A stretch of 64,000 nt of DNA, taken from JANSYL01 sp965229695. Its GTDB lineage: Bacteria; Pseudomonadota; Alphaproteobacteria; Rhodobacterales; Rhodobacteraceae. The notes beneath the pieces are model-generated. The model was not told where the DNA came from. It saw only the letters and a list, made by a program, of their open reading frames with translations, and made no database searches. Positions 16,721-25,868 of the stretch are shown piece after piece (position 1 is the stretch's first letter; each line of letters begins with the position of its first letter). A program made the translations under genes and the position numbers. The stretch covers positions 1,860,001 to 1,924,000 of the forward strand of contig OZ245921.1 in the NCBI GenBank assembly GCA_965229695.1. The letters are read 5' to 3'.

Positions 16721-17560
16721 ATGAGAGACGACAAAGGCCCCTTCCGCGACGCGCATCAGGATCGCGATGCCACGCAACACCTGCCTGACACGCCGCAGGC
16801 GCGGTCACCGGCATACCGGCTTGCCTTTGCCGATCCGGATTTCCTTTGCCGGGATGAGCTGCGCCCGGTGCGGTTGCAGCTTGAACTGCTGAAGCCCGAG
16901 CTAGAGTTGGATGCGCGCGGCATCAAATCCACCATCGTGCTTTTTGGCGGTGCCCGCATCCCACGGCCCGAGGCGGTGGAAGGGGCCAAGACCGCAAAAC
17001 TGGCCGAGATGAGCGCCTATTACGAAGAAGCCCGTGCTTTTGCCAAAGCCATCACCGAACGCAGTGTCGAAACCGGCTGCACGGAAAATGTCGTGGTCAC
17101 CGGCGGTGGCCCCGGTGTGATGGAGGCCGGAAATCGCGGCGCGGCTGAGGCGGGCGGCTGTTCCATCGGCCTCAACATCGTGTTGCCACATGAGCAAGAA
17201 CCGAACCATTTCATCACGCCGGAGCTGTGTTTCAACTTTCACTATTTCGGCATTCGCAAAATGCACTTTCTGCTGCGGGCCAAGGCGATTGCGGTTTTCC
17301 CCGGTGGGTTCGGCACCTTGGATGAACTGTTCGAGGCGCTGACCCTGATCCAGACTGGCCGGATGGAACAGGTGCCGGTCCTGCTATTCGGCGAAAGCTT
17401 CTGGCGTGAGATCGTCAATTGGGAGGCACTGGCCGAGGCCGGGACCATCGCGCGAGCTGATTTAAGCCTGTTCCGATTTGTCGAAAATGCCGAACAGGCA
17501 TTGGCGATCATGGACGGCTGGGACTACGCCGGAAAACGGGGTGAAATCCCGGGGCGCTGA
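16721..17560 (+). CDS. LOG-family nucleotide phosphoribohydrolase-like protein
   Basis: A 279-aa TIGR00730/LOG family protein, often misnamed lysine decarboxylase. Members hydrolyse cytokinin riboside 5'-monophosphate or AMP to base and ribose 5-phosphate. The Rossmann core shows GGARIPRP, VVTGGGPGVMEAGNRGA, and the hallmark PGGFGTLDELFEALT, containing the conserved PGGxGTxxE motif with the catalytic Arg/Glu set. The roughly 75-residue N-terminal extension matches the larger bacterial LOG type. The start at 16721 has GGAGG six bases upstream; an in-frame start four codons earlier lacks one. Confidence 0.85.
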   Translation: MRDDKGPFRDAHQDRDATQHLPDTPQARSPAYRLAFADPDFLCRDELRPVRLQLELLKPELELDARGIKSTIVLFGGARIPRPEAVEGAKTAKLAEMSAYYEEARAFAKAITERSVETGCTENVVVTGGGPGVMEAGNRGAAEAGGCSIGLNIVLPHEQEPNHFITPELCFNFHYFGIRKMHFLLRAKAIAVFPGGFGTLDELFEALTLIQTGRMEQVPVLLFGESFWREIVNWEALAEAGTIARADLSLFRFVENAEQALAIMDGWDYAGKRGEIPGR

Positions 17561-17563
17561 CCC

Positions 17564-18469
17564 CTACGGTTCGCTCAACAAGCCAACACAGCTGCGCGGC
17601 AGGTCGGCCAGTGTCAGCGGGCCGCGCGGTGGGCTTGGGGTATAGTTCGGATCGGGTGGCGGCGGGTTCAGGATGTTCGCGGCGCGCTGGCGTGCTTCGT
17701 CACACCCGTCGCCGGGCGGCGGTGGGGCTTGATCCTCGCAGGCACGATCACCCGACGGGCAGTTTAGCCGCACGTGGAAATGGTAGTGGTGCCCATTCGC
17801 GGGCCGGATATGGCGCAGCCAGTCGCGGTCGCCGGTGGCGTTGTCACACATCCAGACCTTGGCACCAGGAAAAACAAAAATCCGCGCCACCCGCGGGTCA
17901 GAGGCGGCTAGGCGCAGCACCTCCATATGATCAGCGGTCCAGTTTTCGCCAACCCGCGCCCCACGGGCCGAGCGGGTGGAGATTGAGGACAGGTTTTCGC
18001 GTTCTTGTTCCGTCAGGTCCAACCGACCCGGCGGCAGCATCCAGATATCGGCATCCAGCCCCGATTGATGACTGACATGACCGGTTAGCATCGGCCCGCC
18101 GCGTGGTTGCTGCAAATCACCAATATAGAGCCCCTGCCACGAGGTTTGCTGCGCAACATCCCGGCTGAGGGTTTGGAGGTAATCGATCAGAACCGGATGG
18201 CCCCAATTGCGGTTCCGGCTGAGCCGCATGGCTTGCCAGGTTGGCCCGGTTTCGGCCAGTTCCTGGGCACCGGCCAGACATCCGTTGGAGTAAAAGCCAA
18301 TCGCCTCGCTACGGCTGGTATCGGGCCCACGCTCGGCTCCGAAGAATAGCCGCGCCTCTTGCGTCGACATGGTGGTGGTTAGCTCTGGCGTCGCGCGCTC
18401 CGGCCCGGCGGGGGAACAGGCAAGCAGCGCGGTGAATACCGCGGTTAATCCAACCTGGCGCAATTTCAT
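17564..18469 (-). CDS. mepA: Penicillin-insensitive murein endopeptidase (lipoprotein)
   Basis: A 301-aa M74-family zinc peptidase that cleaves D-Ala-mDAP cross-links in murein. The N terminus (MKLRQVGLTAVFTALLACSPAG) has a lipobox LLAC, so it is probably an outer-membrane-facing lipoprotein, whereas E. coli MepA is soluble periplasmic. Zinc-site and catalytic motifs are present: GHVSHQSGLDADIW (His, Asp) and HYHFHVRLNCP (His-x-His). Its ATG overlaps the stop of the upstream transporter gene by four bases, implying translational coupling. It ends 3 bp from the stop of the convergent LOG gene. Confidence 0.92.
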   Translation of the reverse strand: MKLRQVGLTAVFTALLACSPAGPERATPELTTTMSTQEARLFFGAERGPDTSRSEAIGFYSNGCLAGAQELAETGPTWQAMRLSRNRNWGHPVLIDYLQTLSRDVAQQTSWQGLYIGDLQQPRGGPMLTGHVSHQSGLDADIWMLPPGRLDLTEQERENLSSISTRSARGARVGENWTADHMEVLRLAASDPRVARIFVFPGAKVWMCDNATGDRDWLRHIRPANGHHYHFHVRLNCPSGDRACEDQAPPPPGDGCDEARQRAANILNPPPPDPNYTPSPPRGPLTLADLPRSCVGLLSEP

Positions 18470-19875
18470 CTTGCCTCCTTCGGGCCATTGGGATGGACCC
18501 AGATCAGCAGGATTAGACCCAATAGGAACAGACCGATCAAGGGCACCATGCCCAGGCGCGCATCCCCGAAGGTTGCCGTGGTGATCCCGATCAGCGCGGG
18601 TCCAAGGAACGCGGTGGCCTTGCCCGACAGCGCGTAAAGCCCAAAGGCTTCGGTCGGTTTGTCAGCTTCGGCATGGCGCACCATCAGGCTGCGTGAGGCC
18701 GATTGCAGCACCCCGCCCGCGCCGCCGATCAACGCACCGCAGATGAAAAAGGCCGTGTCGGGGAAGCCCGAGTTTTCAGCAAGCGGAATGCCCCAGATCG
18801 ATTCCCGTGTCAGGCCAAGCACAAAGGCGCAGATGCCAATCAGTACCAAGATCATGGTGATGATCACCGGTTTGGGGCCAAGGGCGGCGTCCACTTTGCC
18901 ACCGATCCAGGTCAGGATGGCCGAGGCGATGGCGGCGATGATGCCAAAAATCCCGACCTGCGTGATCGACCAATTCAGGACCAAAACCGCATAGGTGCCG
19001 CCGAACCCGTAAAGCGCGTTCAGGGCATCGCGGTAGAACATCGATGATCCCAGATAGGCCGCCAGACTGATCCGCTTGGGTAGGCTTTTGAGCGTTGCCA
19101 ACAATTCAGACAGGGCGGGGCCAATGCCGCTGGCCTGTGGTGGGCGGGGAACGTCCTTTATCCAAAGGAAGAAAGGGATCATGAAAACCGCGTACCAGAC
19201 CGCGATGAAGGGGCCGACGAACCGCGTGCCTTCGCGCATCTCTGGGTCTAGGCCCAGGGGCGGCTCCAACCCGATTAGGGTGCCCCCTTGATCTGACTCC
19301 GCAAACAGCAACAGCATGATGAACAACGCCAGCACGCCCCCGGCATAGCCCACGGCAAAGCCGGTGCCGGATATCCGCCCAATCTCGGTCTTTGTCCCAA
19401 GCTCTGGCAATAGCGAGTTGGTGAAAATCGTTGTGAACTCGGCCCCGATCAGCCCGATGCCAAAGGCGATCAACGCGCCGTAAAGGAAGTTGCCGTCGGG
19501 CGTCAGCCACCAAAGCCCCATCGATCCGGCAATCACGAACCCAGAAAAGGCGATGATCCAGGGCATTCGGCGCCCGGCATTGTCGGCCATCGCCCCAAGG
19601 ATCGGGGCGCAGATTGCAATCAACATGCCGGTCAGGGTTTGACCAAGCGACCAAAGGCTTTGAGCGCGGGCGTCAGCGGTTTGCTCTTCCAAGCCGCCCG
19701 CCATGAAGTATTCCGTCGCGACCGAGGCGAAATAGGGCCCAAAAATAAAGGTTAAGCCAAGCGTGAAGAAAGGCTGGCTGGCTAGGTCAAAAGACCACCA
19801 GGCCCAAATGCGGCGTTTGGTATGGCGCGCTGTGGCGGGCTGTGATGGCGGGCTGGGGTCGGGCAGGGCGGACAT
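18466..19875 (-). CDS. MFS transporter, UMF1/Atg22-like
   Basis: A 469-aa inner-membrane protein with about 12 predicted helices, belonging to the UMF1 family (COG2270, related to fungal vacuolar Atg22 amino-acid effluxers). Characteristic segments are WAWWSFDLASQPFFTLGLTF at the start, GAMADNAGRRMPWI (the MFS loop 2-3 motif), FGIGLIGAEFTTIFTNSLLP and GGAGGVLQSASRSLMVRH in the second half. Coupling to mepA suggests a link with murein-peptide or amino-acid turnover, but the substrate cannot be told from sequence. Confidence 0.85.
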   Translation of the reverse strand: MSALPDPSPPSQPATARHTKRRIWAWWSFDLASQPFFTLGLTFIFGPYFASVATEYFMAGGLEEQTADARAQSLWSLGQTLTGMLIAICAPILGAMADNAGRRMPWIIAFSGFVIAGSMGLWWLTPDGNFLYGALIAFGIGLIGAEFTTIFTNSLLPELGTKTEIGRISGTGFAVGYAGGVLALFIMLLLFAESDQGGTLIGLEPPLGLDPEMREGTRFVGPFIAVWYAVFMIPFFLWIKDVPRPPQASGIGPALSELLATLKSLPKRISLAAYLGSSMFYRDALNALYGFGGTYAVLVLNWSITQVGIFGIIAAIASAILTWIGGKVDAALGPKPVIITMILVLIGICAFVLGLTRESIWGIPLAENSGFPDTAFFICGALIGGAGGVLQSASRSLMVRHAEADKPTEAFGLYALSGKATAFLGPALIGITTATFGDARLGMVPLIGLFLLGLILLIWVHPNGPKEAR

Positions 19876-19923
19876 GCGCCAAGCTTTGCCAGACCCTTGC
19901 CGTTTCGAAAAGCGGTTTTGGTG

Positions 19924-20454
19924 CTAAAGCTCGGGCGGCCAGGGGCGCTGCTTGTCGGCTTCGGCCCAAGCTTGCACCCAATCGGGCAATGGGGGCGAGG
20001 TCGTGTCGATCTTCATCGCAACGGCCACGTCTTCGACCGGGGTCAAGCGCCCCTTGGTGGTGATGCCGGTGCGTAATAGCCCATGATTGCAGCAGGTATC
20101 GCCCCGGAACATGGCCTGTTCGAGATAAAAGAACCGGTCGTCAAAGCCCAAAAACCGGGTGCGCAGCTCGAATGTCTGAAAGGGCCGAATACGGGCGCGG
20201 AACCGCATCGAATAGCCCGCGACGACCAGGCCCCAGCTTTCTTGCTTCAACACGTCAAGCAAGCCCGTCCGCGCCGACAGGCCAAAGCGGCCCAGATCGT
20301 AGAGCGTTGGGATACGCCCATTGTTCATTTCGATATACATATCCGCATCCCATGGCAGGCAGCGCATGGTCATGCGGTGAGTGTCGAACACGCCAAGCGG
20401 CGATTTGCGCCGTTCGGACAGGACGACCATGGCGGATCGGACGAAGGGATACAT
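19924..20454 (-). CDS. Acyl-CoA thioesterase-like (hotdog fold, Them6/4HBT type)
   Basis: A 176-aa protein with a single hotdog domain. The block WDADMYIEMNNGRIPTLYDL matches the thioesterase pattern D-x-x-x-H/Y-x-NN-x-x-Y at the start of the long central helix, in the form typical of Them6-like and 4-hydroxybenzoyl-CoA thioesterase-like proteins, followed by strands YSMRFRARIRPFQTFELRT and FFYLEQAMF. The catalytic Asp region is present, with Tyr in place of the usual His. It is probably a cytoplasmic acyl-CoA thioesterase with unknown acyl preference. It stands alone, 48 bp downstream of the MFS gene start. Confidence 0.75.
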   Translation of the reverse strand: MYPFVRSAMVVLSERRKSPLGVFDTHRMTMRCLPWDADMYIEMNNGRIPTLYDLGRFGLSARTGLLDVLKQESWGLVVAGYSMRFRARIRPFQTFELRTRFLGFDDRFFYLEQAMFRGDTCCNHGLLRTGITTKGRLTPVEDVAVAMKIDTTSPPLPDWVQAWAEADKQRPWPPEL

Positions 20455-20569
20455 GCGGGCACGTCAATCCCAAGCTAACGCGGACGTCAAGCAGATAGCG
20501 GCCTCAGCTTGCACCTTTGCGTCACTGCGCCTATTTGCGCAGCAACGCTAAGAAAGGGATCCGCATCTC

Positions 20570-20857
20570 ATGACGTCTTTGTTTCAAATTCTGATGCTCT
20601 TGATCGACGTCGCGTTTTTTATCGTGATCGTCCACATTGTCATGAGTTGGTTGATCAATTTCGGCGTCTTGAACATGGGCCAGCCCGTGGTTGCGCAAAT
20701 CTGGTATGGGCTGAACCGCCTGCTAGAGCCGGTTTATGCGCCGATCCGTCGGATATTGCCGCAGATGGGCGGGCTGGATTTGGCCCCGCTGGTCTTCATC
20801 CTAGGGCTTTATATTGTTGAGATTATTCTGGTGAATAACGTCTCGTTCTTCTTGTAG
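20570..20857 (+). CDS. YggT family membrane protein
   Basis: A 95-aa integral membrane protein with two hydrophobic segments (residues 5-28 and 65-92) separated by the conserved loop LNRLLEPVYAPIRRILPQ-MGGLDLAPLV, which defines the YggT/CCB3 family. Members are linked to cytochrome b6 maturation in plastids and to osmotic or division functions in bacteria; no firm role is known in alphaproteobacteria. A ribosome-binding site AAGAAAGGGA precedes the ATG. Confidence 0.88.
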   Translation: MTSLFQILMLLIDVAFFIVIVHIVMSWLINFGVLNMGQPVVAQIWYGLNRLLEPVYAPIRRILPQMGGLDLAPLVFILGLYIVEIILVNNVSFFL

Positions 20858-20860
20858 CGC

Positions 20861-21541
20861 TCAACTGCCGTGGCCCCGGGCAAAGGGCGCGGCATCGCCC
20901 CATAGCTCAAGCACGCGCTGATCGCGCCCGCAGGCATCGCGGTAAAGCCCGTAAGCCACCGATTTCCGGCGCGGGCCGAACCGCGTCAGGATCAGGTCGT
21001 CGCTGCGATAGTAATCTTGGTGATAGGCTTCGGCCGGATAAAAGGGGGCTGCATCCAGGATCGGGGTCACCAGCGCCTGCCCAAGCTCGGCTTCGGCTTG
21101 AGCTAATGCGGCGGTGGCGATGCGGCGTTGATCCTCGGTTTCGGTGAAAATCGCGGTGGTGTAGCTGAAACCGCGATCACAGAATTGCCCGCCCGCGTCG
21201 GTTGGATCGACCGACCGCAGGAACAGATGCAAAAGCCGGTCATAAGGCAGGCGATCGGCGTCATAGGTGATCTCGACCACCTCTAAATGTCCGGTGCCGC
21301 CTGCCACGACCTCGCGATAGCTGGGGTTGGCAACATCGCCGCCGGCAAAGCCAGAAACCACCTCGATCACGCCATCAACCCGTTCGAAATCGGATTCGAC
21401 GCACCAGAAACAGCCGCCTGCAACCACGGTTGTTTGAATGTCCTCGGCATGCGCCTTGCCATATTGCAGGATCAAGGCGGCGATCATGGCGACGGTGAGG
21501 AAAACAGGTTTCCACCCCCGTTGATTGGGAAGCCGGGACAT
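20861..21541 (-). CDS. msrA: Peptide-methionine (S)-S-oxide reductase, exported
   Basis: A 226-aa MsrA that reduces Met-S-sulfoxide in proteins. The catalytic GGCFWCVESDFERVDGV block lies after a signal peptide (GWKPVFLTVAMIAALILQYGKAHA), so this is a periplasmic form. YDADRLPYDRLLHLFLRSVDPT and the FYPAEAYHQDYY segment complete the family signature. The start at 21541 is set by AGGAGG nine bases upstream; the in-frame GTG at 21547 overlaps that site. A resolving Cys is probably CGRDQ near the C terminus. Convergent with yggT, 3-bp gap. Confidence 0.92.
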   Translation of the reverse strand: MSRLPNQRGWKPVFLTVAMIAALILQYGKAHAEDIQTTVVAGGCFWCVESDFERVDGVIEVVSGFAGGDVANPSYREVVAGGTGHLEVVEITYDADRLPYDRLLHLFLRSVDPTDAGGQFCDRGFSYTTAIFTETEDQRRIATAALAQAEAELGQALVTPILDAAPFYPAEAYHQDYYRSDDLILTRFGPRRKSVAYGLYRDACGRDQRVLELWGDAAPFARGHGS

Positions 21542-21682
21542 TGGCACACTCCTCCTAAACTGGGGCCAAAATGCGCCGGTTGGCCGTTGACAGGCAAGGC
21601 ACAGGGGCGTGAGGTCACGCTGTGGTGAGCGGAGGTCTGCCGACCGCCCGCGCGCCGCGTTCCAAGACAGCAGGAGGGCGTC

Positions 21683-22393
21683 ATGGTCAGAATCGCAATG
21701 TGGTCAGGGCCCCGAAACCTCTCGACGGCGATGATGTATGCCTTCGCCGCGCGTGGCGATTGCGCCGTTTGGGATGAGCCGTTTTATGCCGCTTACCTGG
21801 CGGCGACCGGGCTGGAGCATCCGATGCGGGCGGATGTTTTGGCGGCGGGCCTTATCGACCCGCAACAGGTGGCGCAGCGGTGCTTGGGGCCGGTGCCGGG
21901 CGGCAAAGAGATCTTCTATATGAAGCAAATGCCCCATCACATGGTGGATGGCTTCCCGCTGGATTGGGCACGGGACTGCGTGAACGTGCATTTGATCCGT
22001 CATCCCGCGCGGGTCATCGCAAGCTATGCTGCGAAACGGGATCAGATCACGATGGAAGATATCGGATTTGCGCAGCAAGCGCAGGTGTTCGAGCGATTTC
22101 CTGGCCCGGTATTGGATGGGGCTGACATCCGGCGCGCGCCAGAGGCGATGATGCGGCTTTTGTGCGAAAAGACGGGTGTGCCTTTCACTGAAAACATGCT
22201 GCGATGGGAGGCCGGACCAAAACCTTTTGACGGTGCCTGGGCCCCACATTGGTATAATGCGGTCCATGCCTCCACCGGCTTTGCGCCGCCCGAAGGGCCG
22301 TTGCCAGACATCCCCTCACGCTTCCGTGATCTATTTGAGGTCGCCTTGCCGATTTACACCCAGATGCAGGCCCATGCCCTGAAGCTGTCATAG
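21683..22393 (+). CDS. Sulfotransferase-like P-loop protein
   Basis: A 236-aa protein with a sulfotransferase-type P-loop fold. WSGPRNLSTAMMYAFAARGD corresponds to the 5'-phosphosulfate-binding loop and HLIRHPARVIASYAAKRD to the 3'-phosphate-binding block (R-x-P-x-x-x-x-x-S). These small bacterial proteins are usually annotated sulfotransferase family or branched-chain-aminotransferase-like; neither donor nor acceptor is known. AGGAGGGC precedes the ATG. It is followed after 43 bp by adenine deaminase, so co-transcription is possible but no functional tie is evident. Confidence 0.7.
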   Translation: MVRIAMWSGPRNLSTAMMYAFAARGDCAVWDEPFYAAYLAATGLEHPMRADVLAAGLIDPQQVAQRCLGPVPGGKEIFYMKQMPHHMVDGFPLDWARDCVNVHLIRHPARVIASYAAKRDQITMEDIGFAQQAQVFERFPGPVLDGADIRRAPEAMMRLLCEKTGVPFTENMLRWEAGPKPFDGAWAPHWYNAVHASTGFAPPEGPLPDIPSRFRDLFEVALPIYTQMQAHALKLS

Positions 22394-22436
22394 AAACGTG
22401 GCTTGAAGCTTCCCGGATTGGGTGAGAAATTGGGCC

Positions 22437-24257
22437 ATGCAAGAGCTTACCGATTTCCCCGCCCCATTTCCGACCTGGCAAGACGTTGCCTCCGACCTTG
22501 TGGCCACGGCAGCCGGGCGTGCGCCCGCTGATTTGGTTCTGCAGAATCTGCGCCTGGTCAATGTGCATACGCGCGAGGTGTTGGAGGGGTGGGGCGTGGC
22601 TGTGCGCCATGGCCGTTTCGCCTATGTCGGCCCCGACCCGAGCCATACGATAGGCGATCACACCGAAGTGATCGATGGGGCGGGCCGCTATCTGATTCCG
22701 GGCTTTTGCGACGGGCATATGCATATCGAATCCGGCATGCTGACCCCGGCGGAGTTTGCCCGCGCGGTGATCCCCCATGGCACCACAACCATGTTCACCG
22801 ACCCCCATGAGATTGCCAATGTCTTCGGCCTGCGCGGCGTGCGGTTGATGCATGATGAGGCGCTGATGCAGCCGGTGAACATCTACACGCAGATGCCCTC
22901 CTGCGCGCCCTCGGCCCCGGGATTGGAAACGACCGGTTATGAGATTGGGCCCGAGGATGTGACCGATGCCATGGCTTGGCCTGGCATCATTGGATTGGGC
23001 GAAATGATGAATTTCCCTGGCGTCGTGGCGGGCAGTCAGCAGATGCTCGCCGAAATCGCCGCAACCCAAGCTGCCGGGAAAACCGTTGGCGGGCATTACG
23101 CTTCGCCCGATCTGGGGCCGGACTTTCACGCTTATGTCGCCGGTGGCCCCGCGGATGATCACGAAGGCACCTGTGAAGACGATGCCATCGCCCGGATGCG
23201 TCAGGGCATGCGTTCGATGATACGGCTGGGCTCGGCCTGGTACGATATCGAAGCGCAGATCACCGCGATCACCGAGCGGGGGTTGGATCCGCGCAACATG
23301 ATCCTTTGCACCGATGATTGCCATTCCGGCACGTTGGTGAACGACGGCCATATGAACCGCGTGGTCCGCCACGCGATTGACTGCGGCTGCAACCCGTTGA
23401 TTGCGCTGCAAATGGCCAGTGTGAACACCGCCACCCATTTCGGGTTGGAGCGCGAGCTGGGGTCCATCGCGCCAGGGCGCCGTGCGGATATGATCCTAAC
23501 CTCGGATTTAACCAGCCTGCCGATTGAGGTGGTCTATGCCCGCGGCCAGAAAGTGGCCGAAAACGGGGTTTGCCTTGCCGATTGCCCGCATTTGGATTGG
23601 CCTGCGGATACCCGCGCCTCGGTCCATCTGGGCAAGGCGCTGAGCGCCGCAGATTTTGAGATCGCAGCACCCGAAGGTGCGGCTGAGGTTACGGTCAAAG
23701 TCATCGGGGTGGTCGAGAACCAAGCCCCGACCGAGGCACTGACGGCGCGTTTGCCGGTGGTGAATGGTGTGGTCGAAGGGCAGGGGGATACCTGCCAGAT
23801 CGCCTTGGTCGAACGGCACCGTAGCACGGGGGATGTGGTTAACGCCTTTGTCTCGGGCTTTGGTTATACCGATAAGATGGCCATGGCCTCGACCGTGGCC
23901 CATGACAGCCACCACATGATCACGGTCGGCACCGATCGAGAGATGATGGCCAAAGCCTCCATGCGGCTGGCCGAGGTCGGCGGCGGTGTGAGTGTCTGGA
24001 AAGACGGCAAAGAAATCGCCCTGGTTGAATTGCCCATCGCTGGCCTGATGTCCGACCGCCCGGCGGCCGAGGTTGCCGCCAAAGCCCAGGGCATCGTGCA
24101 AGCGATGGCCGATTGCGGCTGCACCCTGAACAACGCTTATATGCAACATTCGCTGCTCGCGCTGGTGGTGATCCCAAGCCTTCGAATCTCGGATTTAGGC
24201 CTGGTCGATGTCACGCGCTTTGAGCTGACGGAGCTATTCGAGAAGGAGGGCGCATGA
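22437..24257 (+). CDS. ade: Adenine deaminase
   Basis: A 606-aa amidohydrolase converting adenine to hypoxanthine and ammonia (EC 3.5.4.2) in purine salvage. The metal-binding motif HMHIESGML follows GFCDG, and TMFTDPHEIANV, GLGEMMNFPGV, GHYASPDL and CTDDCHSG complete the family's active-site set. The C-terminal domain contains SGFGYTDKMAMASTVAHDSHH, typical of AdeC. The ATG at 22437 is chosen over a GTG five codons upstream; neither has a strong ribosome-binding site. Its stop overlaps the ATG of amn by four bases (ATGA), so adenine released from AMP by Amn can be deaminated by its coupled partner. Confidence 0.95.
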   Translation: MQELTDFPAPFPTWQDVASDLVATAAGRAPADLVLQNLRLVNVHTREVLEGWGVAVRHGRFAYVGPDPSHTIGDHTEVIDGAGRYLIPGFCDGHMHIESGMLTPAEFARAVIPHGTTTMFTDPHEIANVFGLRGVRLMHDEALMQPVNIYTQMPSCAPSAPGLETTGYEIGPEDVTDAMAWPGIIGLGEMMNFPGVVAGSQQMLAEIAATQAAGKTVGGHYASPDLGPDFHAYVAGGPADDHEGTCEDDAIARMRQGMRSMIRLGSAWYDIEAQITAITERGLDPRNMILCTDDCHSGTLVNDGHMNRVVRHAIDCGCNPLIALQMASVNTATHFGLERELGSIAPGRRADMILTSDLTSLPIEVVYARGQKVAENGVCLADCPHLDWPADTRASVHLGKALSAADFEIAAPEGAAEVTVKVIGVVENQAPTEALTARLPVVNGVVEGQGDTCQIALVERHRSTGDVVNAFVSGFGYTDKMAMASTVAHDSHHMITVGTDREMMAKASMRLAEVGGGVSVWKDGKEIALVELPIAGLMSDRPAAEVAAKAQGIVQAMADCGCTLNNAYMQHSLLALVVIPSLRISDLGLVDVTRFELTELFEKEGA

Positions 24258-25738
24258 CAGCCCATATGAAACATCTGCCTGTTGAAACCCCGCCCGGCGC
24301 GGAGACCAAAACCTTCACCGATGCGGCCAAAGCGGTCGCCTATCTGGAGGATTTGTACGAACAGGCCACTGGGTTTTTGCGCGCCAAGTTTTCCGCCGTT
24401 GTTGGCGGTGACGCACCGGCCAAGCGCTATCGCGCCTATTATCCCGAAATCCGCATCACCACGGCCAGCTATGGCCAGGTCGATAGCCGGTTGGCCTTTG
24501 GCCATGTGGCCGAACCCGGTACCTATGCCACCACGGTCACGCGGCCCGATCTGTTCCGCCATTACCTGCGCCAGCAGATCAGCCTGCTGATCGAAAACCA
24601 TGATGTGCCAGTTGAAATTGGCCCTTCGATGACACCAATTCCGGTGCATTTCGCCGTGCTGAATGATGCTGATGTGCAAGTGCCGCAAGAAGGGGCGATG
24701 TCGTTCCCCCTGCGCGATGCGTTCGATGTGCCCGATCTGGAAACCACCCATGATGATATCGTCAACGGGTTCGGCTTTAAGCATGAGGATGGGGCGGGTG
24801 CCCTGGCCCCCTTCACCGCGCAGCGGATCGATTATTCGCTGGCACGGCTGGCGCATTACACCGCGACCGTGCCCGAGCATTTCCAGAACCATGTGCTGTT
24901 CACGAACTATCAGTTCTACATGGATGAGTTCGTGAGTTTCGCGCGTGCCGCCCTGGCCGACCCCGATAGCGGCTATATCGCGCTGGTGGGTCCGGGGAAT
25001 GATGTGATCACCGATACCGATCAAGCCCTGTCGCCGCCTGCGAAACTGCCGCAAATGCCGACCTATCACCTGGTCCGCGAGGGTGGGGCGGGGATCACGC
25101 TGGTCAATATCGGTGTTGGCCCGTCCAACGCCAAAACCGCGACCGACCATATCGCGGTGCTGCGGCCCCATGCCTGGCTGATGGTGGGCCATTGCGCCGG
25201 TCTGCGAAACACGCAGTCGCTGGGCGATTATGTGCTGGCCCACGCCTATCTGCGCGAAGACAAAGTGCTTGATGACGATCTGCCGGTTTGGGTGCCGATC
25301 CCGCCCCTGGCCGAGATCCAGATCGCCCTGGAAGAGGCGGTGGCTGACGTGAGTGAGGTCACCGGGTTCGAGCTTAAGCGCATCATGCGGACCGGCACCG
25401 TGGCCACCGTCGATAACCGCAATTGGGAGCTGCGTGACCATTCCGGCCCAGTGCAGCGGCTCAGCCAAAGTCGCGCCATCGCGCTGGATATGGAAAGCGC
25501 CACGATTGCGGCCAATGGGTTCCGGTTCCGTGTGCCCTATGGAACGCTTCTATGTGTGTCCGACAAACCGCTGCATGGTGAGTTGAAGCTGCCCGGCATG
25601 GCCTCGGCCTTCTACAAAACACAGGTTTCGCGGCACTTGCTGATCGGCATCCGGGCCATGGAAAAGCTGCGCAACATGCCGCTTGAACGCTTGCACAGCC
25701 GGAAATTGCGCTCATTTGAAGAGACGGCGTTCCTCTGA
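24254..25738 (+). CDS. amn: AMP nucleosidase
   Basis: A 494-aa enzyme hydrolysing AMP to adenine and ribose 5-phosphate (EC 3.2.2.4). An N-terminal regulatory domain (residues 1-170, RYRAYYPEIRITT) precedes a nucleoside-phosphorylase-type catalytic domain (VNIGVGPSNAKTATDHIAVL, WLMVGHCAGLR, ALDMESATIAANGF, CVSDKPLHGELKLPG). The length and domain order match E. coli Amn. Translationally coupled behind ade; together they run AMP to adenine to hypoxanthine. Confidence 0.95.
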   Translation: MTAHMKHLPVETPPGAETKTFTDAAKAVAYLEDLYEQATGFLRAKFSAVVGGDAPAKRYRAYYPEIRITTASYGQVDSRLAFGHVAEPGTYATTVTRPDLFRHYLRQQISLLIENHDVPVEIGPSMTPIPVHFAVLNDADVQVPQEGAMSFPLRDAFDVPDLETTHDDIVNGFGFKHEDGAGALAPFTAQRIDYSLARLAHYTATVPEHFQNHVLFTNYQFYMDEFVSFARAALADPDSGYIALVGPGNDVITDTDQALSPPAKLPQMPTYHLVREGGAGITLVNIGVGPSNAKTATDHIAVLRPHAWLMVGHCAGLRNTQSLGDYVLAHAYLREDKVLDDDLPVWVPIPPLAEIQIALEEAVADVSEVTGFELKRIMRTGTVATVDNRNWELRDHSGPVQRLSQSRAIALDMESATIAANGFRFRVPYGTLLCVSDKPLHGELKLPGMASAFYKTQVSRHLLIGIRAMEKLRNMPLERLHSRKLRSFEETAFL

Positions 25739-25832
25739 TCGCGCAAAAACTGGGGGTAAACCTTGTTTTTTCGGCGCTTTCGCAACGCAAACCGTTGTGT
25801 GCGGCAACAATATTCGGTTAGTTTCCCCCCAA

Positions 25833-25848
25833 CGGACCCAAGGGTCCG
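25833..25848. promoter_or_regulatory. Perfect hairpin in the hup leader
   Basis: CGGACCC-AA-GGGTCCG is a perfect 7-bp inverted repeat about 20 bases before the HU start and directly upstream of its ribosome-binding site. No T-run follows, so it is not an intrinsic terminator for amn. It may be an operator or a leader hairpin controlling HU translation. Confidence 0.4.
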
Positions 25849-25868
25849 CGAAGCAGGAGACATGAGCA

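Noticed and set aside
22185..23438. Minus-strand 417-aa ORF over ade
   Set aside because: Shadow of adenine deaminase, whose motifs are intact on the plus strand.
24137..25468. Minus-strand 443-aa ORF over amn
   Set aside because: Antisense of a clear housekeeping gene; composition is His/Gly/Gln-rich and not protein-like.
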